Below are positions 30,069-39,761 of a DNA stretch of 64,000 bases, in pieces. Within the stretch, counting starts at the first letter, position 1. Every line of letters begins with the position of its first letter. Source of the stretch: an uncultured Erythrobacter sp. (lineage in GTDB: Bacteria; Pseudomonadota; Alphaproteobacteria; Sphingomonadales; Sphingomonadaceae); NCBI GenBank assembly GCA_947495555.1, contig CANLZI010000001.1:1464861-1528860 (forward strand). Reading direction: 5' to 3'. The notes under the pieces were generated by a model that was not told the origin of the DNA, ran no database searches, and saw only the letters and a program-made list of their open reading frames with translations. Made by a program: the position numbers and the translations under genes.

Positions 30069-30995
30069 CTATTCCATCGCCATCGGTGACATCATCCCAA
30101 GAACCGCGACCAGCCCAACCACGCCAACCGCCAGTCCAAACTCGCCGGCAAGACTGCGGCGCAAAGCTGCCAGCGAAGCGGGGCTATCATTGGCTTGGCT
30201 ATTATTTGTCGAAGCTTCGCGCCGCCCGATCCGGGCATTGTGCGCCGCGAAGGCGAGCATGCCGCAGACCAGCACCAGCTTTCCTGCCAGCAAAATGCCA
30301 TAATCGGTCGTCAGGACTGCAGCACTGTTCGTGATCCCGAAGATCAGTTGGGCATTGATCAGGCCGGTAATGGCAACGACCGATACCAGCGTGACCCCCA
30401 GCGGCGCAAATCGGTGCATCGCGTCCAGCAGGTTCCGCGCCTGGGCGTCATCAACTCGCCGATGCGCCCTGATGACAAGATGGAGAAACCAGCCGATGGC
30501 CCCCAGCCACAACCCGGCTGCAAGCAAATGCAGCCCATCATTGAGGCGATGAAACAGCCCCAATCCGCCCTCCGTCGCGGCGGCATGTCCGCTCCATGCG
30601 AGCGTGATGAGTGCGGAAGCGTAACACAGCGCAGCGATGGGCAACGCTGACGCCAGACGGTTGCGCAGCAAAAGTGCAATCAGGCCTCCTGCGAGCAGTG
30701 CCGCGCGAAAAAGGAAAGCCCAACCCAAATCGGTGCCAAAGATCATCGCTTCGACCATCGGCCCTTCGAGCGCGGCGAGTGGCTGGCCCATCATCGCAGC
30801 GATCGAGGTCAGCATCAGGACGAGCGACACCAACGGTGCCAACACCGCACCCACCATCGCCACGGCAAAACCGTTTCCCCATTGCTGCCAATTCAGCTCG
30901 CGCAGGCCAATCACGCGGAACGCTGTCCACCCGAACAAGCCAAGCAGCAGTGCATAATGCAGAAACCGCAATCCCGGCTCGAGCCAGTCCTCCAT
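30069..30995 (-). CDS. copD: Copper resistance protein CopD
   Basis: The 308-residue inner-membrane protein has about eight hydrophobic segments and the CopD family layout (LHYALLLGLFGWTAFRVIG; LAWSGHAAATEGGLG; HLLAAGLWLGAIGWFLHLV). The HxxxxxxH and HLLAAGLW motifs are conserved in copper-importing CopD/PcoD. It is paired with CopC just upstream and should move copper from CopC into the cytoplasm. It is last in a minus-strand copABCD operon. Confidence 0.9.
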   Translation of the reverse strand: MEDWLEPGLRFLHYALLLGLFGWTAFRVIGLRELNWQQWGNGFAVAMVGAVLAPLVSLVLMLTSIAAMMGQPLAALEGPMVEAMIFGTDLGWAFLFRAALLAGGLIALLLRNRLASALPIAALCYASALITLAWSGHAAATEGGLGLFHRLNDGLHLLAAGLWLGAIGWFLHLVIRAHRRVDDAQARNLLDAMHRFAPLGVTLVSVVAITGLINAQLIFGITNSAAVLTTDYGILLAGKLVLVCGMLAFAAHNARIGRREASTNNSQANDSPASLAALRRSLAGEFGLAVGVVGLVAVLGMMSPMAME

Positions 30996-31002
30996 AAAGT
31001 GG

Positions 31003-31398
31003 TCAGCTGACCGTGAAGTTCACGGTGCCCGTCATCCGGTGCCCGTCGGCGCCGGCGGCCTGCCAGCGCACTTCATAGGTGCCAGCACGAAGGGCCTGGC
31101 GCAGGTTGAGCGTCAAGGTCCGATTGCTATTCGACCAGGCGGTGGTGAAATTTCGGATCGTCATTTCGCCGTGGTTCGGCATGCCGGGCATTGCGGTCAT
31201 GACGATGCTCGCAGCGGCCGTCGGAGGCAAAAGAGCCTCGCTATAGGTAATTGTTATAGTGCGCGGGCGCGCGACCGTTGTGCCCTCGCCGGGCGTCGAT
31301 GCCGTGACGCGCGCGTGAGCGTATGCGGCAGTTGGCACGGCAGCCGATAACAGGGCGAGGCTCATAGCGCCAATCGGGAGTATTTTGCGGAAATTCAT
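31003..31398 (-). CDS. copC: Periplasmic copper chaperone CopC
   Basis: This 131-residue protein has a signal peptide and a mature start HARVTASTPGEGTTV; the leading His is the Cu(II) ligand in CopC/PcoC. A Met-rich MTAMPGMPNHGEM loop binds Cu(I), and GADGHRMTGTVNFTV closes the beta barrel. It hands copper to CopD. Confidence 0.93.
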   Translation of the reverse strand: MNFRKILPIGAMSLALLSAAVPTAAYAHARVTASTPGEGTTVARPRTITITYSEALLPPTAAASIVMTAMPGMPNHGEMTIRNFTTAWSNSNRTLTLNLRQALRAGTYEVRWQAAGADGHRMTGTVNFTVS

Positions 31399-31430
31399 AG
31401 TGGTGTCCTTTGGGGGATGGAGTGAATATT

Positions 31431-32558
31431 TCAGAACCAGAAGCGAATGCCGACGACGTAATTTGTCACGCTTGGATCTTCGCCCCGCAACCGCGCGAAA
31501 TCGGCACTTCCGCCGACGCGCCAGCTCTGCTCGATGCCGACATAGGGCGCGAATTCGCGAATGATTTCGTAGCGCAGGCGCAGGCCCACCTCGACCTTGT
31601 CGATACCCGCTCCAATGCCGAGTTCAGCCACGTCTTGCGCCGACAGACTGATTTCCCCGCGAGGCTGGAGGATCAATCGCTGTGTAATGCGCTGATCGAG
31701 TTCGGCTTCGATCCGCGCGGTGATGTCGCCGCGGTGCGAGGCGAACAGCGCGGCGTCGATCTCGAACATATAAGGTGCGAGGCCCTGCACGCCGACAACC
31801 GCGTAGGTGGTGTCGGGTCCAGCTACATCCTGCCGCACGCCTGCCTGCACATCCCAGAAGGGCGCAATGGCACGCGAATAGAGCGCCTGAAACTCGGCAT
31901 CCTCAATCGCTTCGTCAAAACTGCCTTCACCTTCACTCTTGAACCAGAACCTCTCGGTTGTGCCGCCGTAATAGCCCTGCACGTCCCACAGATAGCCATC
32001 TGACCCCTCGCGGGCCTGAACTTCAGCGCGGTCGGCCTGGAACCAGAACACGGGGAAATCGCCGTGGGTCTGCTGCAATTCGCGCCGTGATGCCCGCATG
32101 GCATCAGCGCCCCAGATCGCATCGGCGGCGCGCGGCGGACCGCTCCCCGCCTCGGGCGGCGGCGGGGTTTCCATTGTGGGTCCGGGTGAAACGGAGGGCG
32201 AAACGGAGGCTGCCCCATCGCCATGGTCCATTGAGCCGTGGTCCATTGAGCCGTGGTCCATCGTGCCGTGATCCATCGTGCCGTGATCCATCGCGCTGTG
32301 GTCCATCGCCGAATGATCCATGCCGTCCATAGCGTCTTGCGGAACCGACGCAGTTTCAGTCGGTGCAGGCATGTCGTGGCCCGCATGAGGATCGGCGTGT
32401 GTCGGAGCATCGGGGGTCGGGCTGTCGGGCGCAGGCGTTGATGCGGGCATCGCATGCCCTTCATGTCCTGCATGGTCGTCATGGCTCTGTGCCAGTGCCG
32501 GGGTGGCAAGTGCAGAAGCCGCAAGCATCGTCAGCGCAAAGATAGCCATCCGGTTCAT
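31431..32558 (-). CDS. copB: Outer-membrane copper-binding protein CopB
   Basis: The 375-residue protein has a signal peptide, a low-complexity Met/His region (DHSAMDHSAMDHGTMDH and more, about residues 75-110) and a C-terminal beta-barrel domain ending FWF. Landmarks are FPVFWFQADRAEVQ, LFASHRGDITARIEAEL and YEIIREFAPYVGIEQSWRVG. CopB/PcoB binds copper at the outer membrane. The repeats are copper-binding MDH pentads encoded by 15-bp DNA repeats. It overlaps the oxidase gene by 4 bp. Confidence 0.93.
   Translation of the reverse strand: MNRMAIFALTMLAASALATPALAQSHDDHAGHEGHAMPASTPAPDSPTPDAPTHADPHAGHDMPAPTETASVPQDAMDGMDHSAMDHSAMDHGTMDHGTMDHGSMDHGSMDHGDGAASVSPSVSPGPTMETPPPPEAGSGPPRAADAIWGADAMRASRRELQQTHGDFPVFWFQADRAEVQAREGSDGYLWDVQGYYGGTTERFWFKSEGEGSFDEAIEDAEFQALYSRAIAPFWDVQAGVRQDVAGPDTTYAVVGVQGLAPYMFEIDAALFASHRGDITARIEAELDQRITQRLILQPRGEISLSAQDVAELGIGAGIDKVEVGLRLRYEIIREFAPYVGIEQSWRVGGSADFARLRGEDPSVTNYVVGIRFWF
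32218..32325. repeat. 15-bp tandem repeats in copB
   Basis: The DNA codes for MDHSA, MDHGT and MDHGS pentads; the 15-bp unit on the plus strand (for example gtggtccattgagcc) recurs in at least six near-copies. It explains the copper-binding low-complexity region and can vary by slipped replication. Confidence 0.75.
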
Positions 32559-34450
32559 GAAGCTTCCTCCGGGCTGACCACGGTCACGGTCTGCATCATG
32601 CCGCCATGCATGTGATACATTAAATGGCAGTGGAAGGCCCAGTCTCCGGGCTCATTGGCGGTGAGGTCGAACTGCGCGCTGGCGCCTGGTTGAACGATGA
32701 CGACATTCTTGCGCGGTTGATGCGCAGCGCTTTCGCCATTCACCAGCTCGAAGAACATCCCGTGCAAATGGATGGGGTGCGCCATCATCGTGTTGTTGAC
32801 GAGTTTTACGCGAACCCGCTCGTTCCAGGCAAAGCGGATCGGCACATCGCTGACGGCCGAATACATCTGCCCGTCGAACGACCACATATAGCGTTCCATA
32901 TTGCCGGTAAGGTGCAGCTCGAGCAGCCGTGACGGCTCGCTGGTGACGACATTGGGCTCTAACGCCGAAAGCATGCGGTAGTTCAGCACTCTGTGCGGCA
33001 CATCGCGCAGGCCAAGGCCCGGATCGCCCATTTTGTCGACCGGTGCCATCGAGACCATATCGACGCCCGGGCCAATCGCGACATCGGGCGGCAACAACGA
33101 GGTATCCCGCATGTTCATGCCCTCCATGCTCATGCCGCCCATCGCCATTCCGGCCATCGCATCATCGGCCGCAGCTGCTGGCGAAGCAGGCGAGGCATGG
33201 CCCATCGCCGAGTGATCCATGGCCGCCGCTCCCGCACCGGCAGCGCCGACTGGCGCAGCACTATCGGCAGGTGCGCCATGGTCCATGCCGCTGTGGTCCA
33301 TGCCCTCGGAGCCGTGGTTCATCCCCATATCACCCATCGTCAGCAGTGGCGGATCACGCAGCGCTGGTACGGCCGCACGCGCGCCCGGACGGCTCGCCAG
33401 CGTGGCGAGCGCCATGCCCGATCGGTCCATGGATTCAGCCACAATGGAATAGGCCTCTGCGTCGCCCGCCGTGACGATCACGTCATAGGTCTCGGCGGTG
33501 CCGATCTGGAACTCGTCAACCTCGACGGGCCGGACATTCTGCCCGTCTGCGGCGATCACTGTCATCGGCAGGCCGGGAATTCGGACGTTGAAGAAGCTTT
33601 GCGCTGACCCGTTGATTATCCGCAGCCGGATGCGTTCACCGGCGCGGAAGAGATATTCCATGCCCTCGGTCGGCCCGCGTCCATTGGCGAGGAAGGTGTA
33701 GGTTGGCGAACCGATGTCCATGATGTCGGTGGGCATCATTCGCATTTGCGCCCACATCCGGCGCTCTTCACCGGACATCGGATAGTCGTCGGTCCAGGTG
33801 TTTTGCTGGCGGTTGAAATAACCCTCGCCAGTGCGCAGCCGGTTCATGATGAAATGCGGATCAAGCGTGGTGAAGTCGCTCAACAGCAGGATATAGTCGC
33901 GGTCATAGGCCGCCGGCTCCGCGCCCGCTGGATCGATGATCATCGGACCATAATGGCCCGACTGTTCCTGAAGGCCCGAATGGCTGTGATACCAATAGGT
34001 GCCCGCCTGGCGGACTGGAAACTTGTAAGCGAACGTTTCATGCGGCTTGATGCCGGGAAAGCTGATGCCCGGCACACCATCCATCTGGAACGGCAAGAGC
34101 AGACCATGCCAGTGGATCGAGGTATCCGCATCGAGGTGGTTGGTAACGTTCAGGCGGACATTCTGACCCTCGCGCAGGCGGATAAGCGGACCCGGCACGC
34201 TGCCGTTCACGGCAATGCCGGGGCCTCGCTGACCCTCGACAATGCGATGGCCGCTGCCGACAGTTAGGTCGATGACATCACCGCGCAGTTCGCCAAATCC
34301 CGCCGGAATCAACGGTCCACCACGTCCGTGGCTGCCGCCGTGGACACTATGGCCCTGCGCCCAGGCAGGGATCGCGAGCATGGATGCACCGACACCCAAA
34401 CCGCCCAAAAGTGTCCTTCGCGTAACTTGATTCGTCATTGTCTTGCTCAT
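32555..34450 (-). CDS. copA: Multicopper oxidase CopA (Tat-exported)
   Basis: This 631-residue oxidase begins with a twin-arginine signal (TRRTLLGGLGVGASML). It has three cupredoxin domains with copper ligands in SIHWHGLLLPFQMDG, YWYHSHSGLQEQ, HPIHLHGMFFEL and WAFHCHLMYHMHGGM (the type 1 Cys). A Met/His-rich region about residues 370-440 (GSEGMDHSGMDHG; MAMGGMSMEGMNM) is typical of CopA/PcoA. It oxidises Cu(I) in the periplasm and binds extra copper. It is divergent from csoR, with a CsoR-type site between. Confidence 0.95.
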   Translation of the reverse strand: MSKTMTNQVTRRTLLGGLGVGASMLAIPAWAQGHSVHGGSHGRGGPLIPAGFGELRGDVIDLTVGSGHRIVEGQRGPGIAVNGSVPGPLIRLREGQNVRLNVTNHLDADTSIHWHGLLLPFQMDGVPGISFPGIKPHETFAYKFPVRQAGTYWYHSHSGLQEQSGHYGPMIIDPAGAEPAAYDRDYILLLSDFTTLDPHFIMNRLRTGEGYFNRQQNTWTDDYPMSGEERRMWAQMRMMPTDIMDIGSPTYTFLANGRGPTEGMEYLFRAGERIRLRIINGSAQSFFNVRIPGLPMTVIAADGQNVRPVEVDEFQIGTAETYDVIVTAGDAEAYSIVAESMDRSGMALATLASRPGARAAVPALRDPPLLTMGDMGMNHGSEGMDHSGMDHGAPADSAAPVGAAGAGAAAMDHSAMGHASPASPAAAADDAMAGMAMGGMSMEGMNMRDTSLLPPDVAIGPGVDMVSMAPVDKMGDPGLGLRDVPHRVLNYRMLSALEPNVVTSEPSRLLELHLTGNMERYMWSFDGQMYSAVSDVPIRFAWNERVRVKLVNNTMMAHPIHLHGMFFELVNGESAAHQPRKNVVIVQPGASAQFDLTANEPGDWAFHCHLMYHMHGGMMQTVTVVSPEEAS

Positions 34451-34469
34451 CCTTTGGTAGGCTGATACT

Positions 34470-34486
34470 ATACCCCCCTATGGTAT
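34470..34486. promoter_or_regulatory. CsoR-type operator in the copA/csoR divergent region
   Basis: ATACC-CCCCTAT-GGTAT (dyad arms 5 bp with a C-tract) lies between the two divergent starts (34450 and 34509). CsoR/RcnR repressors bind G/C-tract dyads of this kind, so the site probably controls both operons. Confidence 0.6.
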
Positions 34487-34508
34487 TGCAAGGGATAAGA
34501 GGGAATCG

Positions 34509-34781
34509 ATGACGAAAGACAAGACGGCAATTCTCAATCGGCTCAGCCGGATTGAGGGCCAGGTGCGCGGCGTGGGCCAGATGGTCGCGGACGAGCGCTA
34601 TTGCATCGATATCCTGCATCAGGTGCAGGCCGTGAAAGCTGCCCTTTCAAAGGCAGAGAGTGAAATTCTGAAAGATCACGCGGCATGCTGCGTTTCCGAA
34701 GCGATCGCATCGGGCGATACGGCCGAGCAGCGCGTGAAGTTCAACGAGCTGATCGACCTGTTCGAAAAGGTCAAACGATGA
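34509..34781 (+). CDS. csoR: CsoR-family copper-sensing repressor
   Basis: This 90-residue all-helical protein has LNRLSRIEGQVRGVGQMV and the copper ligands C32, H57 and C61, spaced as C-x24-H-x3-C as in CsoR. Copper binding should release it from the operator at 34470. A 31-residue ORF follows directly with an ATGA overlap. Confidence 0.92.
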   Translation: MTKDKTAILNRLSRIEGQVRGVGQMVADERYCIDILHQVQAVKAALSKAESEILKDHAACCVSEAIASGDTAEQRVKFNELIDLFEKVKR

Positions 34782-34873
34782 CCCCAGCCCAAACCGAAGC
34801 CAAGACCGTCACCCTTTACCGCATGGTGATGGCCCTGCGGATGTCGCTAGCGCCCATGGGAGATACGCAATGA
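34778..34873 (+). CDS. 31-residue ORF stitched between csoR and DUF305
   Basis: The ATG overlaps the csoR stop (ATGA) and its stop overlaps the DUF305 start (ATGA), so translation could pass straight through. The peptide (MTPAQTEAKTV to MGDTQ) has a short hydrophobic MVMALRMSLAPMG stretch, and methionine-rich peptides are common in copper operons. No family is recognised; it may be a coupling ORF only. Confidence 0.45.
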   Translation: MTPAQTEAKTVTLYRMVMALRMSLAPMGDTQ

Positions 34874-35379
34874 CCTACACCCGTTTTCTCGCGATGATCG
34901 CAACCTCGACTGTTGTGATGTTCGGCCTGATGTATCTGAACACCTACGCCCTCGACCATATCTTCTACAGCCAGACCCGCACCTGGATGGCCGTCTATAT
35001 GGGCGCTGTCATGGCGATTATCATGCTCGCCTTTATGTGGAAGATGTATGACGGAACATCCAAGAAGCTGACAATTGTCGGGGCATCACTGCTTGTTTTT
35101 GCAGGCTCGCTCTATCTCGTCCGCAGTCAGGAGACGGTCGATGATGTGAGCTATATGCGGGCTATGATCCCGCACCATTCGATCGCAATCATGACCAGCG
35201 AGCGAGCGCAGATCCGCGATCCGCGCGTTCGTGCTTTGGCGGATGACATCATCGAGGCACAAGTCAGGGAAATTGCCGAGATGAAGCGGCTGATCGCCGA
35301 TCTTGAAGCGCAGCCAGTTCCCTCGGATGCCCCCATTTTGCCGGCAGTGCCAGTGCAAAGCACAGAAACGGGGAATTGA
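34870..35379 (+). CDS. DUF305 membrane protein
   Basis: The 169-residue protein has three hydrophobic segments at the N-terminus (FLAMIATSTVVMFGLMYLN; MAVYMGAVMAIIMLAFMW; IVGASLLVFAGSLYLV) and then a DUF305 domain with MRAMIPHHSIAIMTSERAQI and DDIIEAQVREIAEMKRLI. DUF305 proteins bind copper or related metals through His/Met and often accompany copper ATPases. The exact role is unknown. Confidence 0.88.
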   Translation: MTYTRFLAMIATSTVVMFGLMYLNTYALDHIFYSQTRTWMAVYMGAVMAIIMLAFMWKMYDGTSKKLTIVGASLLVFAGSLYLVRSQETVDDVSYMRAMIPHHSIAIMTSERAQIRDPRVRALADDIIEAQVREIAEMKRLIADLEAQPVPSDAPILPAVPVQSTETGN

Positions 35380-35759
35380 TGGCAAAAGGCAGCAAAAGCG
35401 AGACCGAGGCTGTTCCGCACAGGGATTTGCCTGATGAGATGTCCGAAATTCGTCAGCGTGCGCTCGCAAGGTGGGACAATGAAGGGGGCGCGATTGCCTC
35501 TATCGCTGAGATTGCTGCGGATGCTGTCCCTGAAATGACCAACACTGAACTGGTCCATCTGCGTATCCGGGTCATCGCGCTTGAAAATCTCATGATCGCT
35601 GTACTGGCCGAGGGATCGGAGCAGCAGCGCCAGATGGCGCGCGACATGGCCGCTCTCATTACGCCTCGACCCGGATACACGCAGCATCCGCTGACCATTC
35701 ATGCAGCCGATCACATAACTGATCTGGTTGAACGCGCGGACCGGTTTCGCACGGACTGA
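35379..35759 (+). CDS. Hypothetical helical protein in copper operon
   Basis: From MAKGSKSETEA (ATG overlapping the DUF305 stop as TGATG) the protein is 126 residues and mainly helical (MTNTELVHLRIRVIALENLMI; EGSEQQRQMARDMAALI; HAADHITDLVERA). No domain is recognised. Its place between DUF305 and DUF5676 argues for a copper-related role. Confidence 0.65.
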   Translation: MAKGSKSETEAVPHRDLPDEMSEIRQRALARWDNEGGAIASIAEIAADAVPEMTNTELVHLRIRVIALENLMIAVLAEGSEQQRQMARDMAALITPRPGYTQHPLTIHAADHITDLVERADRFRTD

Positions 35760-35839
35760 CACCGCAAAGCCTGTGCTTATCCCGGAAGGAGCAGCCGCGT
35801 GGTCGCACCCAGACACCAGCTTCACCAAGGGAAATAGAC

Positions 35840-36115
35840 ATGCAAAATCCAACAATGGGCCGCCAGATTATCCGCTGGGGATGGACGCTTAGCGTTTTCA
35901 TTCTGCTCAGCTTTCTTGTTTGTATTGCGTTCGGCCTGCTGATGCCGGGACGCTTTCATATGCATGAGGCATGGGCACCGCTGCTGCCGGGGTTTGAGTG
36001 GCTGACTTGGCCCGGCTTCATCGCCGGCGCGGTCGGTAGCTTTCTCTATGGCTGGTATGTCGCCGTATTGATCGTTCCGCTTTATCGCTTTTTCGGGCGC
36101 GGAGATCCGTCATGA
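35840..36115 (+). CDS. DUF5676-like membrane protein
   Basis: The 91-residue protein has two membrane helices ([40 protein letters not shown]) joined by a [15 protein letters not shown] loop with FHMHEAW, and fits DUF5676. Such proteins accompany P-type copper ATPases. Its stop overlaps the ATPase start (ATGA). Confidence 0.78.
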   Translation: MQNPTMGRQIIRWGWTLSVFILLSFLVCIAFGLLMPGRFHMHEAWAPLLPGFEWLTWPGFIAGAVGSFLYGWYVAVLIVPLYRFFGRGDPS

Positions 36116-38427
36116 GCGGCTATATTTGCCCCATGCACCCTGAAGTCCGGCAGGACGAGCCGGGCGACTGTCCGAAATGCGGAATGCATCTCGTACCGGA
36201 CGACGGCCAGCAAAGCAGCACGCATTCCGAATGCCACGCTTCGCATGGCCAGAAGGAACACCAACCGAGCGATGGCCGCTACGATCAGGTGCCAGAGGGC
36301 TTCATCGGCACAGTCTATACCTGCCCGATGCATCCACAGGTGCGCCAAACCGAAATGGGATCATGCCCGATCTGCGGAATGGGGCTGGAGCTGGAATCCG
36401 CGAGTATGGTGGAGGACGGCCCCAATCCGGAGCTGGTCGATTTTACCCGGCGTTTCTGGGTCGGCGCAATCCTCACAATACCCTTGCTGGTTCTGACCAT
36501 GGGGCCGATGCTGGGCCTTGGCGGTCTGCGCGAAATATTCGGCGAGCGGGCGACCCTGTGGATCGAGTTCGCGCTGGGCACGCCGGTGGTCCTGTGGTGC
36601 GGCTGGCCGTTCCTCGTCCGCGGCTGGAATTCCTTCCGGACGATGAACCTCAATATGTTCTCGCTCATCGGGATGGGGGTCATGGCGGCGTGGCTATTCA
36701 GCATCGTCGCCGTGCTGGTTCCGGGCATTTTCCCCGATGGCTTTCGTGATGCAGAAGGTAATGTTGCGGTCTATTTCGAAGCGGCTGCGGTCATCGTCAC
36801 TCTGGTCCTGCTGGGACAGGTTATGGAGCTGCGCGCCCGCGAAGGCACCGGGAAGGCCATCCGCGCGCTGCTCGACCTTGCGGCGAAGACCGCGAGCGTC
36901 ATCAGGCCCGATGGGACCGAAGAAGAGATCGAGCTGGAAGACGTTCAGGTGGGTGACCGGTTGCGCGTCCGCCCCGGTGAAAAGGTGCCGGTCGATGGCA
37001 CCGTGCTGGAAGGTCGGTCGTCCGTCGACGAGAGCATGGTGTCGGGCGAACCTGTGCCAATTGAAAAAGTCGCTGGCGATCACATTACCGGTGCGACAAT
37101 CAACGGCACCGGCAGTCTGGTGATGGAGGCGACCCGTATCGGTTCGGACACGATGCTGGCGCAAATCGTCGAGATGGTCGCGGCCGCGCAACGGTCACGC
37201 GCTCCGATCCAGAAATACGCTGACAAGGTTGCCGGCTGGTTCGTTCCGGCGGTCATCGGCATCGCGGTGTTGGCCTTTATCGCCTGGGCAATCTGGGGCC
37301 CTGCTCCTGCGCTCGCCTATGCGCTGATCGCGGCAGTTTCGGTCCTGATTATTGCCTGCCCCTGCGCACTGGGGCTCGCTACTCCGATGTCGATCATGAC
37401 TGCGACGGGTCGGGGCGCACAGGCGGGCGTGCTGATCAAGAACGCCGAGGCGCTCGAACGCTTCGAGACGATCGACACACTGATCGTCGACAAGACCGGC
37501 ACGCTGACTGAGGGCAAGCCCCGGCTGGTCGCCGTGATGCCGGAAGACGGGCATGACGAGGCGGAAGTGCTGCATCTTGCAGCCTCGCTTGAACGCGGGT
37601 CGGAACACCCGCTGGCCGAAGCAATCGTGCGCGGTGCGGAGGAGCGCGGCGTTGCAATGGATAACGCGAGCGACTTCGAAGCCATCACTGGTAAGGGGGT
37701 CACGGGCAAAGTTGGCGGCCGGTCCGTCGCCCTTGGCAACCTTGCCCTGATCAATGATTTGGGCCTCGAAGCGGCAGCGCTGACACAGAAAGCCAACGCT
37801 CGGCGCGACGAAGGCGAGACGGTGATGTTTGTCGTAGTCGACGGCACCATCGCTGGTCTCGTCGCGGTGGCCGATCCGGTGAAAGAAACTACCCCTGCCG
37901 CGCTCAAAGAACTGCACGCGCTGGGCCTGCGCATCATCATGGCCACTGGCGACAACGAACGGACGGCCAAGGCAGTTGCCGCGCGGCTCGGTATCGACGA
38001 AATCCGCGCCGACGTGCTTCCCGAAGACAAGGCCCGCATAATCCGTGAACTTCAAGAAGGGGGCGCGAAAGTTGCGATGGCCGGGGACGGCGTGAACGAT
38101 GCGCCAGCGCTAGCGCAAGCCGATGTCGGCATCGCGATGGGCACCGGGGCGGATGTAGCGATTGAGAGCGCAGGTATTACGCTGGTCCGCGGCAATCTCG
38201 ATGGGATCGTGCGCGCTCGCCGCCTTGCCAAGGCGACAATGAGCAACATCCGCCAGAACCTGTTCTTTGCATTGATCTACAACGCGGCCGGAGTGCCCGT
38301 AGCGGCTGGCCTGCTCTATCCGTTTTTCGGCATCCTGATCAGCCCGATGTTTGCCGCCTTCGCCATGAGCGCGTCCTCCATCTCGGTGGTCCTCAATTCG
38401 CTGCGCTTGCGGACCGCCAAGCTGTGA
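36112..38427 (+). CDS. copA: P-type copper-transporting ATPase CopA, two metal-binding domains
   Basis: This 771-residue P1B ATPase opens with two heavy-metal-binding domains of the [11 protein letters not shown]...CPKCGMHL type (about residues 3-26 and 64-90). It then has eight membrane helices, [15 protein letters not shown] with the CPC site (about residue 414), DKTGTLTEG (phosphorylated Asp, about 460), the HP loop ([12 protein letters not shown]) and [20 protein letters not shown]. It should export Cu(I) from the cytoplasm. The duplicated YHS-like N-terminal domain replaces the usual GMTCxxC domain. Confidence 0.95.
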   Translation: MSGYICPMHPEVRQDEPGDCPKCGMHLVPDDGQQSSTHSECHASHGQKEHQPSDGRYDQVPEGFIGTVYTCPMHPQVRQTEMGSCPICGMGLELESASMVEDGPNPELVDFTRRFWVGAILTIPLLVLTMGPMLGLGGLREIFGERATLWIEFALGTPVVLWCGWPFLVRGWNSFRTMNLNMFSLIGMGVMAAWLFSIVAVLVPGIFPDGFRDAEGNVAVYFEAAAVIVTLVLLGQVMELRAREGTGKAIRALLDLAAKTASVIRPDGTEEEIELEDVQVGDRLRVRPGEKVPVDGTVLEGRSSVDESMVSGEPVPIEKVAGDHITGATINGTGSLVMEATRIGSDTMLAQIVEMVAAAQRSRAPIQKYADKVAGWFVPAVIGIAVLAFIAWAIWGPAPALAYALIAAVSVLIIACPCALGLATPMSIMTATGRGAQAGVLIKNAEALERFETIDTLIVDKTGTLTEGKPRLVAVMPEDGHDEAEVLHLAASLERGSEHPLAEAIVRGAEERGVAMDNASDFEAITGKGVTGKVGGRSVALGNLALINDLGLEAAALTQKANARRDEGETVMFVVVDGTIAGLVAVADPVKETTPAALKELHALGLRIIMATGDNERTAKAVAARLGIDEIRADVLPEDKARIIRELQEGGAKVAMAGDGVNDAPALAQADVGIAMGTGADVAIESAGITLVRGNLDGIVRARRLAKATMSNIRQNLFFALIYNAAGVPVAAGLLYPFFGILISPMFAAFAMSASSISVVLNSLRLRTAKL

Positions 38428-38527
38428 GCGAGGCGGGACGCGGCAATCGCGATCGTGTTCCTAGGCGAATGGATCTTCCTTTCGCGCCAGAAAGATCATT
38501 CAAAACAAGGACCGCAACACTCTGCCA

Positions 38528-39022
38528 ATGGTTCAGCTAAAAAGGAGCCGCACGATCACTGAACCCATTTTTCACCGACTCGATAAACCCGAAACATGGA
38601 TTGCTATTCACGGCTTTCTTGTCTCGTTCGCCTTGGAAATGTTTCAGATGCCGTTCTATGCAATGGATCAACTGTCGGCGTGGCAAGTTACGAAGAGCTG
38701 CGGCATTGCGTCCGTGGGTGATGCCGGAATAATGGTATTTGCCTACTGGATCGCGACAATTGCCACCGGTGATCGGATGTGGCTTCGCGGCGCGCGGGCG
38801 CGAGCCCTCACAGTATATCTAGGCACCGGGCTGTCGATTACGATAGTCGTCGAGCACCTGGCGCTCCGCAGCGATTGGGGCTGGCAATATGATGACACAA
38901 TGCCGTTGATCGGTGGCGTCGGGCTGGTGCCATTGGTCATGTGGATCATTGTGCCATTGGTAACGATGAAACTGGCAGAGCGATCGGTCGTGCACAGCGG
39001 GCCAACCTCGCAAGCAGATTAG
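38528..39022 (+). CDS. Four-helix membrane protein of unknown function
   Basis: The 164-residue protein has hydrophobic segments IAIHGFLVSFALEMFQMPFYAM, GIMVFAYWIATIA, ALTVYLGTGLSITIVV and VGLVPLVMWIIVPLV. No signature is recognised. It follows the copper ATPase with a 100-bp gap and could be part of the copper module or a cargo-end gene. Confidence 0.65.
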   Translation: MVQLKRSRTITEPIFHRLDKPETWIAIHGFLVSFALEMFQMPFYAMDQLSAWQVTKSCGIASVGDAGIMVFAYWIATIATGDRMWLRGARARALTVYLGTGLSITIVVEHLALRSDWGWQYDDTMPLIGGVGLVPLVMWIIVPLVTMKLAERSVVHSGPTSQAD

Positions 39023-39761
39023 CAGATTAGAAAATCGACGAGCTAATTCTCTCAATTGCGCACACCATGCCGAAGGCCAGTGAGTTGCGGGCGTTCGATT
39101 TCCGAGTGTAAGCATGGGTCGCTCTTTGCGTTGCAATGGGGGAAGGCCTTCCCCTGAGCCGGAGCCGCTTTGCTGTCTCCTGCTACCCCTTCTGCGGGGA
39201 CACCCCGCAACGCCCCGGGAAGCGGAGCGGGGCTGTTGACGCGCTCTGTCCCGCAGGCCGTTCGGCCTGCTCCTGAGGGCGCGGCATTCCTGTTTTAGGC
39301 CCCGCGCGCACTCTGATTGCAGCTTACATTGTCAAGAGGATCGGCCTGCCGGACGACAGGCCCCGCCGGGGCGGCCGATCCCGAGACTGTCAGCACACGC
39401 TTCCATTCAGGGTGCGCATTTCTTGTCTTGAGAACCTCGCTGGTCGCTCGGCCTGATTGGCGGCACGAGCAAGTTGCGGCGGACGGCGCGCTGCTAGCGC
39501 GCCGGCGTTGTTGGTGTCGGCCCGCGAAAGCGGCGGGGTGGGCGGCGCTCCCGTCTGGGCACGGTTCGGCCAGCCGCAACCCGGCCCTGAAGGGACCGGG
39601 TCTTCCATTGCATTGCAGCCCTTATCCAATCGGCTGAACAGTCAGCCATTCGCGTCATGCGGGTGCGGCTGTCCGCCCCGCACCTTTCTGGTCGCTGTCA
39701 CCGCCCACCCCGCCCCTTCCGGGGGCCGGTGTGCGGATTTGGGCAGTTCGGGAGAAGGGCG
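39023..39761 (+). other. GC-rich non-coding stretch with hairpins between cargo and backbone
   Basis: No convincing gene is seen here. It contains hairpins TGCGGGG-ACA-CCCCGCA (39193-39209) and GCAGGCC-GTTC-GGCCTGC (39253-39270). It lies at the join of the metal cargo and the ardC-parB block, so it may hold the promoter of that block or an old junction. Confidence 0.4.

Noticed and set aside
32218..32325. Regular repeats that could suggest a CRISPR array
   Set aside because: The unit is 15 bp without spacers and encodes MDHSA/MDHGT pentads of CopB.
39302..39657. Short plus- and minus-strand ORFs in the GC-rich stretch before ardC
   Set aside because: They overlap each other on both strands, have no ribosome-binding site and encode low-complexity Arg/Pro/Ala sequence.
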